NCBI GenBank assembly: GCA_033977485.1
Contig: CM066988.1
Coordinates: 6,179,501 to 6,243,500, forward strand
Reading direction: 5' to 3'
Length of the DNA: 64,000 bases
Origin: Hydrangea macrophylla
Lineage: Eukaryota; Streptophyta; Magnoliopsida; Cornales; Hydrangeaceae
The position numbers were made by a program, and so were the translations under genes. Each line of letters begins with the position of its first letter. The first letter of the stretch is position 1. Under the pieces are notes generated by a model. That model was given only the letters and a program-made list of their open reading frames with translations, did no database searches and had not been told where the DNA came from. Positions 40,360 to 54,642 of this stretch are shown in pieces.

Positions 40360-43300
40360 TGTCACGACCCCAAAATTCGACTTCAAAATTCTGGGCTCGA
40401 GACCGGCCTCTAGGCCTCTTCATAATTAAATAGAGCTCTAGCGGAAGCAATCATAGCTTAAATCTATTTACCCATTGAAGTCTACATAAATCTTGAAAAT
40501 TACTATTACATTTGAAGGCATAACTCTTCTAAATATTCTACATATCTAATAATCATCTACTCCTCATTTGCATCAAGAAGATAATCTTTATCTTCTATCG
40601 AAATGTTTTGTTCTTCTAAGGGTTCTGTAATAGCCTATCATCGTCACTTCGTCACCTGAAAAGGGTTTTAAAAATATTTGGAGAGTGTGAGCTGAAGGCT
40701 CAGTGAATGAACATAACCTTAGAAATAATCATTTAAAAGGTTTGCATTTTTAGAATAGATAAGATAATAACATCAAAATTTCATGCAATAAAATGAAAAT
40801 ATACTGACAGGTTTTATTTGCATAAAAAATAGCATCCTTACATACATGTCAAATTACCAACCACCCACTCACACACACGTTCCTTTCATTACATGGCACA
40901 GTGATCAAAGTGCAACCCTGCTAGTCGGGTTCATGGGTCCAAAGGACCAGCCACTTGGGCTTCATTACATCGCATACATAGGCTATACTTTATAATTTGT
41001 TGCGGTGGTAATCGACACTTTAAATAAATAAGCAGTTTAAATTATGACATTTCGAAAGATACATGACATTTGAATAAATTGATACATTTGGAAATAATAA
41101 GTTTTGAATGTTAAAACCCTTCCAGGAACCAAGAAACTGTTCCGAAAATAATTATAGCATTTTTCATATTATACATAAATCGTAGTAGAATTTACTCATC
41201 ATATATTGAGTTAATATAGAGTTTGAGAAAAGGTAATAAACACTCACATATAGAGTTGAGTTAAATACAGGATACGAACACTCACCTTGGTAACTTAGGA
41301 ATTGATGATGAAACAGTTCCTACATCAATACAGGTAAAAGAAACTAGACATTTAATCATAGGTTGTAAGCATAAGGGTATAACTGCAATTAAGGCTTTTC
41401 TAGGGTATTTCTGTAAATATGCTAAAACTATGTCAAACCTTCACTATAATGTTCCTTACACTATGCTAAGTTCAACCTCACTAACTGGACTCAATTTGGA
41501 GTCCGTAGCAGGTCCTATTTCAAAACTACATAAACGTGGATTTTACAAATAAGCTGTATTTTAGATAATGTCGGATTGTCTCCAAACTTTTAAATACGAT
41601 ACTAGACGTTATTTTGAGACTATAGAAATTGACGGCGCATTTTTCTGAGTTATAGATTATTTACTACAGATTTTGGAAGTTAAAATACTATTTTTTTTAA
41701 ATAGTTACTCCCTCCGTCCCTTTTTGGGAATCCAACTATTTAAGGGGACAAAAGGAATCTACACCTACTTTCCACAATTGCCCATAATCATTGCACTTTC
41801 TTTTTCGTTTTGTTTTGGTATTGGTTGTAAGGAAGGGCAATTTGGGAAACTAAGTAAAATTTATATACTAATTTAGGAAAGTGGACAACAATTTTGGGAC
41901 ACACCAAAATAGAAAGGGGGACACATAAAATGGGACGGAGGGAGTACTATTGAGCCGTAAAGCTCATATATAATCTCCATAAGGGTGAGAATTTATTCGT
42001 TAAACGATTCTTTATAAAATCATAATATTAATAGCGTATTACTTTTCTTTTACCAATTTTATTACCCAAAGGATATAAATAAATTAGTAGCTATTCGTAC
42101 TTAGTACCCCAACATTTCTAATTGTAATATCTATTTGTTATATCCTAATGATACAGAATAATACTGAAATATAAGGGTTTTTATTTATATAATTTAAAAT
42201 CTGACAAGGCCTAACTTATTTACTAACACTATTTTTAAAATAGTCATAACAGGACCGTAATTCCATTTTCATATCCAAATACCATAATTTAAGTGTGGGA
42301 CTATTTTTAATGGTCATAAAATGCCATAAGAACATTTTTGTATTTTTCCCATAGTTTAAGAAATATAATAGTTATGATAAAATAATCAAACCTTTATTTA
42401 AATCAATTGATAAGTAGTAAGATTTATTATTCTATGGTTTTATAATTAACAAATTTATAAAACAGTATATATTATCATAATATCAGTATAGAATGATTTA
42501 TAATGAGTTTACAAAATCCCAGAATGACCAAAAATACCCTTTTTAAAAGTTTAGGGGTCATTTTGTAAATATACCAAAATATAAGAATTATCAGAAACTG
42601 AAAAATTAATACTTCAGATGAAAATAAACATAATTAGAAGTATTAAGTTTGAAACCGTGATCAAATCCGATATCGGTAGATCTTTATATGTTCGTTTACA
42701 GTTTTCAGGGGTGTAAATGAAATTTTCGGAAATAAACAGGGTAGAATGCCCTGTTTGGGCAGATTGTAATTCCAAACTTCTAATGGTCATAACTCACTCA
42801 TTTCTTAACGAAATTAAGCAAACTCTATATGAAAATTGATCATCTCGACGAGCTCTATCCATCTATATCAGTTTGGGATCCCAGTTTTGAGTTAATAGCG
42901 CGAATTTTGGATAAGATCGCGAAGTGGGTCTATGGAAAAATTACAAATTCGTGATGATTGGTTAAGGCTATGGAAAAACTGTTCTTGGGGGATTATAAGG
43001 AAGTTGATACGAACATTTTGGCATAGGTTTCATGAGTTTTGGTGACGGTCGAAAAATCAAGCTCAAAGGGAGCTTTAATGGTGGACAGCCATGACAGAGG
43101 CTTAAGGCCTCTATTTGGTTCATCTAGTGTGCAATATAAATCTGTGTGTATATATAAATATTTATATGTGTGTGTGTGTGTGTGCTTGCATAATTAAAAA
43201 GACATAGAAGAAGGTTACCTCTTATTTCTCTATGATTGCATAAGCCTTTGTGTGTGTGTATATATGTAATAATATGTGTGTGTATAAAGCAGAGAGAGAG

Positions 43301-43631
43301 AGAATGGAGAGGCAGTTGAGAGAGAGATGAGAGATTGTGTATTGTATTGGGGGTGGGTGTACTATATATAGATATAGAATTGCTTGGCCACTAAGTGGCT
43401 TCAAGCATAAGCCCACTATATACACACAACACAGCCACACGCACAAACTGTGCACTTTTGATTACTTTGGCACCAAGTTCACAAGGGAAATCCTTGTGTA
43501 TGCTGAGCTCACGCGATGATGCACACACACAGGTAAAAATTATACTGTAATTTCTTCAAACTGGTATATTTCTCTGACCAAAATAAATTTTTAATATTTT
43601 AATATACGCTTTAAATTTTCGGGTCATTACA
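40360..43631 (-). repeat. LTR A1 of the LARD, 3272 bp
   Basis: Complete LTR with TG and CA ends. It contains a Stowaway MITE (41708-41944) and, near its U3 side, GT/GA microsatellites and TATA-like words (43140-43380). About 0.7 percent different by eye from the visible part of LTR A2. Confidence 0.85.
41708..41944. mobile_element. Stowaway MITE in LTR A1, with a 14-bp deletion
   Basis: Ends CTCCCTCCGTCCC and GGGACGGAGGGAG with TA target duplications. The copy in LTR A2 (54117-54367) is 14 bp longer after the left end; the deletion here lies between two GTCCC words. Confidence 0.92.
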
Positions 43632-44935
43632 TTCTCCCCTACTTAAAGAAGTTTGGTCCCCAAACTTATCTTATTAGGTGCTTGGAACGACAATCATAAT
43701 TTTAGAATAATTTCTAAATTTACAAACTCAAAATACGTTACTATAGTAAAATATCAAAATATTCTAACATGTTAGAAACGAAATTATTACACTAATTAAA
43801 TAATCAGAATAGTCAATAATACCTAAGATATTTCCCAAAAAGAGCAATTCGGGATCTTATATAGTACATATCTTATGTTTATATGTTCTGTGGATAGAGA
43901 TTGCGAGAAGATACAGATAAACTAAATCTTGAAAATTAATTTTATCTCAATCACTATTTTGTAAGGTAATTTACAAGTTGCTTCATTGTCCTAAAATTAA
44001 TGGTTCAAAGCTTTAGGGGTATAAATTTATATATAATAGTCCAAATACCTATAAGAATATTTATAAATTCTAAGAATTTCCTTACATTTCTATTTCTGAA
44101 AATGGTGTTTATCACTTCTAAGGAATTACCTAAATAATTTTTTTAACCATTCTATTATAATTCTGGCATAAATGGTATATTTTAAAAATAGAATTTGACC
44201 ATACTAATGAAAATAATAGCTACGATTAAAAGATATAGAAAATTGGTAAAGTCTCAGGTTATTATTGTAGTAACTAAAGTCGAATTTATATGCGAAGTAT
44301 GTTCATAGATTATATTCTACAAAGGTACTATACAATATGTATTACTATTCAATTCGTCTATTTAACTATTTCTAAATTCAAGTAATTGAAACTAAACATT
44401 AATGCACATGTTTTCTTAACCACAATGTTGGAATGGTAAATTTGATATTACTAACTTATGGTCCTGAGTTTGAGTAAATATGATAATAGCATTTAATTTT
44501 TGTCTAAGACGCAACGTAGACCAATTGTTTGTTTACTATACATATTATCCTAAATAATATTGTTAAGAAATAAATATGCTAAATTGATGATTAACACGTG
44601 TGTTTTTTTTTTTTTAATCACTTAACACATTATTAATGCATGCAAATTGAGAATATGAACTTAGATATGAAACACAAGCACCCTCTAAATACCTCGTATT
44701 ACTCCTCGATCAATTAGAATACCCATGTCCTTAAAGATACCATGCTTCAAGAAGTTCTCACATAAAATATAGGATGTCGTCGGACTGAGTAGATAATACT
44801 CCTGTTGACGATAAACCAATACTTTGTGATAGAAGAGTAAGATCATTGCTTGATTGATAGGTTCAAAAGATCATAGTTATAGAATCTCCACATAGATAGA
44901 TAAGAGATAAATAGCAGCAGTAGAATACCCGTTCA

Positions 44936-45085
44936 CAATATCCATAATATTAGCATAATGAGAAATCCAGAATATCCGTAATATCAGCATCATAAGAAAT
45001 CCAGAATATCCATAATATCAGCATCATAAGAAATCCAGAATATCCGTAATAACGACATCATAAGAAATCCAGAATATCCGCAAAA
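44936..45085. repeat. 34-bp tandem repeat, about four copies
   Basis: AGAAATCCAGAATATCC starts at 44961, 44995, 45029 and 45062, with ATAATATCAGCATCATA between copies. Confidence 0.88.
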
Positions 45086-45299
45086 TAGAATCCCCATCAG
45101 AAAACCAAATGACAATAAGAACCCATCGGAAATATAAGATCTAGATACCCAAGATACGAATTCCGGATATGTTGCTACTGTCAGCTCCGATCATTGATAT
45201 GATAATAAGGATTCAATTGTCGACTCTGAATTCTCAACGCGTACCCCTCAATTATGCAAACACAATATGAATGCACTGAAACTATACAATAATGTACAT

Positions 45300-45343
<44 letters not shown>

Positions 45344-45879
45344 GAAAAATTTGAAAAAAGTAGGGTACTTCCTATTTTTCTTACTTGTTTAAATTTATAT
45401 ATTTATGACACTAATTTGTTCCACACCTAGTAGTTGTGGTTGTCAAACACTCTATAACTCTTAATAGATTTACAACGAGTTATGAAACGTCACCTCAGAG
45501 TTATTAGTAAAATAGAGTTCGTTATCGTTGTAACGTCGTTGCGTGTTAATACTATTTCTACTGGTACATAAAGTTAACATTCCATATCATATTCTTAATA
45601 ATGTAAGGCTTCTAACTACAATTAAATTCTAGACTCATGGATATTCAAATCAGATATTTTGGACTAAAAATTCTATATAGGTTCTAGCTAGATATCTTAT
45701 CTCTCTTCCTTTTGTTCTTTCAATACAAAAGGAGTCCTACTTCTAGATTTTCGAGCAAGATGATATCTGGCCCTAAATTATAACTCAAGCTTTCTAATGA
45801 ATTCTTATGTGTCTATATCTTAGCCTTAGACTTCCTAATCATAATTGCTCTATGCTCTTCTAGTAGTCCGGGAACTATT

Positions 45880-45891
45880 GCTCTGATACCA
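45880..45891 (-). promoter_or_regulatory. LARD A tRNA-Met primer-binding site
   Basis: TGGTATCAGAGC on the minus strand, two bases after the end of LTR A2. Confidence 0.88.
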
Positions 45892-45893
45892 AC

Positions 45894-46638
45894 TGTCACG
45901 ACCCCAAAATTCGACTTCAAAATTCTGGGTTCGAGGTCGGCCTCTAGGCCTCTTCATAATTAAATAGAGCTCTAGCGGAAGCAATCATAGCTTAAATCTA
46001 TTTACCCATTGAAGTCTACATAAATCTTGAAAATTACTATTACATTTGAAGGCATAACTCTTCTAAATATTCTACATATCTAATAATCATCTACTCCTCA
46101 TTTGCATCAAGAAGACAATCTTTATCTTCTATCGAAATGTTCTGTTCTTCTAAGGGTTCTGTGTAATAGCCTATCATCGTCACTTCGTCACCTGAAAAGG
46201 GTTTTAAAAATATTTGGAGAGTGTGAGCTGAAGGCTCAGTGAATGAACATAACCTTATGAATAATCATTTAAAAGGTTTGCATTTTTAGAATAGATAAGA
46301 TAATAACATCAAAATTTCATGCAATAAAATGAAAATATACTGACAGGTTTTATTTGCATAGAAAATAGCATCTTTACATACATGTCAAATTACCAACCAC
46401 CCACTCACACACACGTTCCTTTCATTACATGGCACAGTGATCAAAGTGCAACCCTGCTAGTCGGGTTCATGGGTCCAAAGGACCAGCCACTTGGGCTTCA
46501 TTACATCGCATACATAGGCTATACTTTATAATTTGTTGCGGTGGTAATCGACACTTTAAATAAATGAGCAGTTTAAATTATGACATTTCGAAAGATACAT
46601 GACATTTGAATAAATTGATACATTTGGAAATAATAAGT
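45894..46638 (-). repeat. LTR A2 of the LARD, first visible part
   Basis: Matches 40360-41104 of LTR A1. It is cut by LARD N at the target TAAGT and resumes at 53506. Confidence 0.9.
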
Positions 46639-48734
46639 TGTCACACCCCAACCCGCCCCCGCGGGCTAGGACACGTGTAACAAAGCCAATGACCAAACAA
46701 TCATTTTTTTTAACGTTCCAAAAATGACATTTTTACTAAAATACCAGGGGTAAAATATTATTTTATCAAATAAATTAATAAGGAGGAATAAAATAAAGTT
46801 TTAAAATCGTCAAATGGTACTTGGGTAAAGTTCCCCCATTATAACACCCTTCACCCTGTTTTCATAACTAAAACATTTTTAACCCCTGCTGTACTCATTT
46901 ATTTAAATATTTCAAAACACATCAAAATCCAACTAAATATATATAGATTCATTCTAACAAGTTAAAATCGTAATCTCTAATATATTCTTATATATAAAAC
47001 TGTAATCATTATACCACAACTCCCAAACATCTCCAACTAGTAATTTAAAATAAATAAATAAAATGAATAATACAAAACCCATCTTAGCAACCCAGCCCCG
47101 TGGTCTTGATCATTCCTCACTGTTATGTTCACCTGAACCTGCGTGGTCATTAGCCACAAAAAATCGAATAAGCTTTCGCTTAGTGAGTACGTGGAGCTAA
47201 TCATGCAATTAGATTATTTAATGATTCATAACGCCAATTAAACATTCACAACAATAAATGGTCGCAGGCGTGTCAAGTAATCAACCACCATCGTTCTGGA
47301 TCCCTGATTCCGGGCCAATCTCACTTTTTCCGTCGCATATAGCGAAATCACTCTCATTCACTCCTGACCGTAGTCAATTCGCTGTGGTCGTCACCACTAT
47401 CCCCTTTTCTCTGAGGATTTCATCATCATCATCCCCTTTTCTCTGAGGAATGGGCGTCCCTTATATATGGGCTAAATAATGGTGATTATCAATTGACACC
47501 CTTTGACCCAAATAAGCACATAAGCAGCTCAACATGTCAACATGGCAATTTCAACATTTTAGACGTATTAAATACAAACTAATCACATGCTTTTCTATTT
47601 AATCAATAATTAAGCATTTAAAAGTATTTAATAACAAATAAATAACATTAAGTTAATAAACAACATTAAATATCCAATTTTGGGATTAGGACACTCACCT
47701 CACAAATAGTTCCAAAATAAGCCTAGAATTCCCAAATTTCTTCACAAAACTAGCTTCTAATGATTCCAATGATAATCCTATAAAATTTTGGTAAACTAAA
47801 TGTTATCAACTCATTTGGGTCACGAAAAATCTATCAATTAAACTGAAAATAAATTATACCAAAAGCTTAGACTTACCCCCACGAGTCCAAATATAGCTCT
47901 GTATCACGATTTGGGTAACATACAGCGAAGTTATGGCGTTGAAAGGGTCAAAACCCTCGCTTTCCTCTTCTCTCGCAGCTCTCTGTCTCTCTTGTGAACT
48001 CTCTATTCACTTCTCTTTTTTTTTTTTAACTAAGTTATGAGTAATATATATATAAATATATATAAGTGTCACACGTCCGCCGCCCAAACACACTGCACAC
48101 ACACCCACGGTTTTTTTTTTTTGGTTTAACAAGATTAGCATGGGAGATGCTATGGTGCGCGCATCTCAACTTATAATAATTCGATACTATTCACACTTAC
48201 ACCCCCAATATTTTTAAGACTTTATTATAAAACTTTCTAATAATTACATTAACTACCTAATATCTAAATGGGTCTATATTTATATCACTTATGGGCTTCA
48301 AACGTGGTCCCAAATATTATATGAAGACACTAATTAGCATAGTAATTATGCCACGTGTTCAATTACGCCCTCACAAGGGTACCCAAACTGGTCCATAAAT
48401 AAACATGAACAACAATAGAATATTAAAGCACTTAACATTTGATCAATTAAATAATCATATAGCACCAACATGTATTATAATGCACACATTTACATTTACA
48501 TATCTACCATTTATTCACATAAATGCAACTAAATGCAGTTTATATTATCCAAACCTCTCTTGGGTCACACTTTCATATCTGTCCCACCTCTAGTAGAACT
48601 TTCAACTGTGCCCTTATCAAGTACTTATCACATGGGGTAACTGGAACTTACCAAAATCATCACATGCAATTGTTTATATTAATTAATGCGTATAAATTAA
48701 ATAGTACTTCCCTTTTCCGGGTATGGGTATTACA

Positions 48735-51703
48735 TCTCTCCCTCCCTTTTAGGAAGTTTGTCCCCAAACTTTTCTCATCTTCACGAAACAAATAGATATA
48801 AGTAATTCTTCTCAACCCTTTACTGGTTCATCTGCGGCAATATGATGATAAAATATGTTACACCCACTGGTTTGACCACAATCACTACTGACCTGTTCCC
48901 ATTCTTTCAATATTCTCAATTGGCACACTAGAATTTCAATCCCACTTGGTTTGTAAAATTATACCATTTTCTGAAGATAAATCTTCTAGAATATTTCTTT
49001 CCCCATAGTATTCATTTCCCCAATTATTCTAGAACACCAAGTATCAGCGGGTGATAAAACGTCTCGCAACAGTTCAGTTTCACTTTCATTGCTTCTTGTA
49101 AGATTCCAGAACTTCTTCAGAATCGACTGCTTCCTTCTAAGAAGACAAGTGCTAGTACCCACATAATTGCGTACTTCTTCTCATATATGAGTCATTTAAC
49201 CCCAACAAGTCCGCAGTTTCAAACACTATCACATTCTGATTAGATCAACCTATCGACAAATCATTATATGAAAACACCTAATTCTTGTTGACTTTGGCAA
49301 TGCCGTCATGGAATTTAATATGATAAACATTCAATTTCAGATTGTTAATAGTATCAATCACAATAACCCCATGAACCTTTTTATTTCTGCCCTTATACCA
49401 CATATTACAAATAATGCTTTACGTTTTCCATCGGAGAGCAACTTCCTCAATAGCTTATTTCAACTTTTATCCGACAGTACCTAGATGCCAAATCAATCTT
49501 CAAGAAAACTTGTACCTTTGTAACTAATTACTAAATCATCATACACAATGAAATGCAATTAATAACGTCACATACCCAATTACTAACGTATTTATACTCA
49601 AATCTCATTATATAATTCAATATTTCTTCTGAACACATTCCCCTGAGCTATCTTTACTCAAAGTACATACTTGACCTTGAGATTCTGATACATTTGAACG
49701 TAGAGCAGAGCCCAATCACTTTCCTTTCAATGCTTTATCACAAATTTCTAAAACAGAAACCCAAATCGATCTTTAAGTCAATTTCTACTCATCTATTATA
49801 GTAATGCTGATTTGCCTCAATTAATTACCATTATTCTTTGCCCAATTTCTAGAACAAATGTAGATTCTAATAAATTGAATCTTGACTCAAATCCTTTCTG
49901 AATAGTCAAAGCGCACACCAAACCCCCATTAACCTCTGAGTCGAGTACCAACAACCATTTTGTCTTCATCTGATTAATATAAAAATTTAACTGTAGCCAT
50001 CATGAGTTCCAACTGTCCTTCATACCCTGTATCCAATTACCATTGTATAACTAAATATTCCAAGTCAGGGCAATTAATATAAACTTCAGGCTCGTAAGAA
50101 TATCACTGCCAAATGCTCAATATAAAAAGAATACACTGAGCTCTAGATCTTGTACCAGATAATTCGTTTTCTGAAATTTCAACCATATGCAGTATAAGTC
50201 ACTGTTGCATCAACATATAACCCAATCCCAACACAAAACTTTGCAATAATAATATCAATATCATCATAGATCAATTTTCTTTGATTATTGAGAACTTCAC
50301 TGTAATCAATATAAGTTTCATATGTGTTCTTGCACAGAAAAGAAATCTTCAGTATGTTTCTAATAATACCCAGTCAATCCCATAACTTCAAATTCATATC
50401 ACCTTCATAAGTCCCAATTGATTGATTTCCAAAGACACCCATGAAATCTCCATCCTTTATAAATCACATATTCGAGAGATACAACTCACCCACCAGATGT
50501 TCAACATAAGGCAAAGCTTCAAGATTCTCAAACTTTTTAGATTGTAGAACTCACTCGTCTTTCAGTTTACGCTGTCTAAGCCCCAATACATAGAAATCGA
50601 TATACTCATTTGTTTCCTCCTTGTAGCACTTACAATAAATAAGGAACTGATTTTTTTTTTCCGCGATAGAACTTAAATATGATCCAACACACCTCAATCT
50701 CAAAATTTCTCCTGTTTATCCAAGTGTGCAATACCCTTTTAAATGCGTTACTTGTGTGTAACCAAGATCACTTGTTGATCTCCGACTGTAGTCCCAAGCA
50801 ACAAGTGATTTCTTCTTTCCAATGTTAGAATTCTACTCCATAATACGTTCGAGAAATACAATATCCACCAGTTATTGTAACTCAATACCTATTTGAAGAT
50901 ATCAAGAACATCTCTTTAAAATGAAGTGCTTCATTACCCTGTCATACTCATCTTGTAACTAAAGATATCCTAATTCGGTTCCCAAGAAATAAATTGGTAC
51001 TTTTTTTTCTTACAACCACAACAAACAGTATTAAAAATAATATGTAGAATATCACAAGTTACTTTTAGACCCCTTTCTTGCCAAGGTCATTTGGAATTCC
51101 TTTCAAAATATAATATTCCAATTTAAAACAAAAGTAACAGTAATGTACTCAAGTGAGCTTCCTAGCCCAATAGTACTCACTTAAAATCTATTTCTAGGAA
51201 TAAAAACATTTATACAATTATTATATAATCAAAAATTTTTCCATTAATAACTCATTTAAACAACAATTAAAATGGCCACATTTAATTAAAATTCTTTTCA
51301 CTAATTTTCTCCTTCTACCTAATTTGGGTAAATACAACTACCTCCTTTTATCAAAATATTTTTAAGCACTTCTTGATTCACAATAAATCAGTGTGTTTTT
51401 ATTTATTTATTTATTTATCCACAAGAGAGGATTTCAAAATATTTTCTACTCATTCAAGTATATATAACCTCACTTAACGTGACATACAAAGAATTTCAAA
51501 GTCTGAAAGTTTCCAGTGATATACTAGGATACCTGACAATTGCTACAGTGCAGTGCAATAGTCAGATCTCTATTACTTACATATAAAGTACAAAGAAATA
51601 TTAATAATAATACGATTACCTGATCTATGTGGTGGTTGAACGGATCTTTGAGTGGTTTAGATATCAAAGAGATCACTACTGATTAAACTAGTAAACCCAT
51701 TTT
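48735..51703 (-). other. LARD N interior, no gene
   Basis: AT-rich, no frame above 60 codons on either strand. The first 40 bp keep the word GTTTGGGGACAAACTTCC (minus), shared with the LARD A polypurine region, which points to related parent elements. Confidence 0.7.
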
Positions 51704-53505
51704 CAAATATATATAGATTCATTCTAACAAGTTAAAATCGTAATCTCTAATATATTCTTATATATAAAACTGTAATCATTATACCACAACTCCCAAACAT
51801 CTCCAACTAGTAATTTAAAATAAATAAATAAAATGAATAATACAAAACCCATCATAGCAACCCAGCCCCGTGGTCTTGATCATTCCTCACTGTTATGTTC
51901 ACCTGAACCTGCGTGGTCATTAGCCACAAAAAATCGAATAAGCTTTCGCTTAGTGAGTACGTGGAGCTAATCATGCAATTAGATTATTTAATGATTCATA
52001 ACGCCAATTAAACATTCACAACAATAAATGGTCGCAGGCGTGTCAAGTAATCAACCACCATCGTTCTGGACCCCTGATTCCGGGCCAATCTCACTTTTTC
52101 CGTCGCATATAGCGAAATCACTCTCATTCACTCCTGACCGTAGTCAATTCGCTGTGGTCGTCACCACTATCCCCTTTTCTCTGAGGATTTCATCATCATC
52201 ATCCCCCTTTTCTCTGAGGAATGGGCGTCCCTTATATATGGGCTAAATAATGGTGATTATCAATTGACACCCTTTGACCCAAATAAGCACATAAGCAGCT
52301 CAACATGTCAACATGGCAATTTCAACATTTTAGACGTATTAAATACAAACTAATCACATGCTTTTCTATTTAATCAATAATTAAGCATTTAAAAGTATTT
52401 AATAACAAATAAATAACATTAAGTTAATAAACAACATTAAATATCCAATTTTGGGATTATGACACTCACCTCGCAAATAGTTCCAAAATAAGCCTAGAAT
52501 TCCCAAATTTCTTCACAAAACTAGCTTCTAATGATTCCAATGATAATCCTATAAAATTTTGGTAAACTAAATGTTACCAACTCATTTGGGTCACGAAAAA
52601 TCTATCAATTAAACTGAAAATAAATTATACCAAAAGGTTAGACTTACCCCCACGAGTCCAAATATAGCTCTGTATCACGATTTGGGTAACATACAGCGAA
52701 GCTATGGCGTTGAAAGGGTCAAAACCCTCGCTTTCCTCTTCTCTCGCAGCTCTCTGTCTCTCTTGTGAACTCTCTATTCACTTCTCTCTTTTTTTTTTTT
52801 AACTAAGTTATGAGTAATATATATATATAAATATATATAAGTGTCACACGTCCGCCACCCAAACACACTGCACACACACCCACGGTTTTTTTTTTTTGGT
52901 TTACCAAGATTAGCATGGGAGATGCTATGGTGCATCTCAACTCATAATAATTCGATACTATTCACACTTACACCCCCAATATTTTTAAGACTTTATTATA
53001 AAACTTTCTAATAATTACATTAACTACCTAATATCTAAATGGGTCTATATTTATATCACTTATGGGCTTCAAACGTGGTCCCAAATATTATATGAAGACA
53101 CTAATTAGCATAGTAATTATGCCACGTGTTCAATTACGCCCTCACAAGGGTACCCAAACTGGTCCATAAATAAACATGAACAACAATAGAATATTAAAGC
53201 ACTTAACATTTGATCAATTAAATAATCATATAGCACCAACATGTATTATAATGCACACATTTACATTTACATGTCTACCATTTATTCACATAAATGCAAC
53301 TAAATGCAATTTATATTATCCAAACCTCTCTTGGGTCACACTTTCATATCTGTCCCACCTCTAGTAGAACTTTCAACTGTGCCCTTATCAAGTACTTATC
53401 ACATGGGGTAACTGGAACTTACCAAAATCATCACATGCAATTGTTTATATTAATTAATGCGTATAAATTAAATAGTACTTCCCTTTTCCGGGTATGGGTA
53501 TTACA
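51704..53505 (-). repeat. Truncated right LTR of LARD N
   Basis: Aligns with 46934-48734 over about 1.8 kb. The missing part would carry the end GGGTGTGACA and lead to the primer site. Confidence 0.88.
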
Positions 53506-54642
53506 TAAGTTTTGAATGTTAAAACCCTTCCAGGAACCAAGAAACTGTTCCGAAAATAATTATAGCATTTTTCATATTATACATAAATCGTAGTAGAATT
53601 TACTCATCATATATTGAGTTAATATAGAGTTTGAGAAAAGGTAATAAACACTCACATATAGAGTTGAGTTAAATACAGGATACGAACACTCACCTTGGTG
53701 ACTTAGGAATTGATGATGAAACAGTTCCTACATCAATACAGGTAAAAGAAACTAGACATTTAATCATAGGTTGTAAGCATAAGGGTATAACTGCAATTAA
53801 GGCTTTTCTAGGGTATTTCTGTAAATATGCTAAAACTATGTCAAACCTTCACTATAATGTTCCTTACACTATGCTAAGTTCAACCTCACTAACTGGACTC
53901 AATTTGGAGTCCGTAGCAGGTCCTATTTCAAAACTACATAAACGTGGATTTTACAAATAAGCTGTATTTTAGATAATGTCGGATTGTCTCCAAACTTTTA
54001 AATACGATACTAGACGTTATTTTGAGACTATAGAAATTGACGGCGCATTTTTCTGAGTTATAGATTATTTACTACAGATTTTGGAAGTTAAAATACTATT
54101 TTTTTTTAAATAGTTACTCCCTCCGTCCCATTTTATGTGTCCCTTTTTGGGAATCCAACTATTTAAGGGGACAAAAGGAATCTACACCTACTTTCCACAA
54201 TTGCCCATAATCATTGCACTTTCTTTTTTGTTTTGTTTTGGTATTGGTTGTAAGGAAGGGCAATTTGGGAAACTAAGTAAAATTTATATACTAATTTAGG
54301 AAAGTGGACAACAATTTTGGGACACACCAAAATAGAAAGGGGGACACATAAAATGGGACGGAGGGAGTACTATTGAGCCGTAAAGCTCATATATAATCTC
54401 CATAAGGGTGAGAATTTATTCGTTAAACGATTCTTTATAAAATCATAATATTAATAGCGTATTACTTTTCTTTTACCAATTTTATGACCTAAAGGATATA
54501 AATAAATTAGTAGCTATTCGTACTTAGTACCCCAACATTTCTAATTGTAATATCTATTTATTATATCCTAATGATACAGAATAATACTGAAATATAAGGG
54601 TTTTTATTTATATAATTTAAAATCTGACAAGGCCTAACTTAT
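53506..54642 (-). repeat. LTR A2 of the LARD, second visible part
   Basis: Continues the match to LTR A1 (41100-42220) through a full-length Stowaway MITE, and stops at 54642 where element D begins. The remaining 1.4 kb of this LTR must lie beyond the right edge. Confidence 0.9.
54117..54367. mobile_element. Stowaway MITE in LTR A2, 251 bp
   Basis: CTCCCTCCGTCCCATTTTAT to AAATGGGACGGAGGGAG-type ends, flanked by TA. It is at the same place as in LTR A1, so the parent LARD already carried it. Confidence 0.92.

Larger units (their letters stand above)
43632..45893 (-). other. LARD A interior, no gene
   Basis: AT-rich with no frame above 60 codons. It holds the polypurine tract at the left, the primer site at the right, a 34-bp tandem repeat (44936-45085) and a 40-bp T run (45301-45340). 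Confidence 0.75.
46639..53505 (-). mobile_element. LARD N: second gene-less LTR retrotransposon, nested in LTR A2
   Basis: Flanked by TAAGT on both sides (46634-46638, 53506-53510); LTR A1 shows the empty site at 41100-41104. The left LTR (46639-48734, 2096 bp) is complete, TGTAATACCC to GGGTGTGACA on the minus strand. The right LTR is present only from about 51704 to 53505 and lacks the 300 bp next to the interior, so the primer site is gone too. Interior 48735-51703 has no gene. A polypurine tract AAAAGGGAGGGAGAGA lies at the left. About 14 differences by eye over 1.8 kb between LTRs. Confidence 0.88.
40360..54642 (-). mobile_element. LARD A: gene-less LTR retrotransposon with nested insertions
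   Basis: LTR A1 40360-43631, interior 43632-45893, LTR A2 45894-46638 plus 53506-54642, continuing beyond element D and the window. On the minus strand LTRs run TGTAATGACCC to GGTCGTGACA. Primer site TGGTATCAGAGC (45891-45880) follows LTR A2 after two bases; a polypurine tract AGTAGGGGAGAA precedes LTR A1. Target word ATCAA on the left (40355-40359); the right one is outside. No gene in the 2.26-kb interior. The polypurine region, with CCAAACTTCTTTAAGTAGGGG, resembles Tekay/Del chromovirus ends. Confidence 0.85.

Noticed and set aside
47258..47446. 62-codon frame repeated at 52028-52246, and frames at 48405-48795 repeated at 53176-53515
   Set aside because: They lie in the two LTR copies of LARD N; repetition reflects the LTRs and no domain is present.
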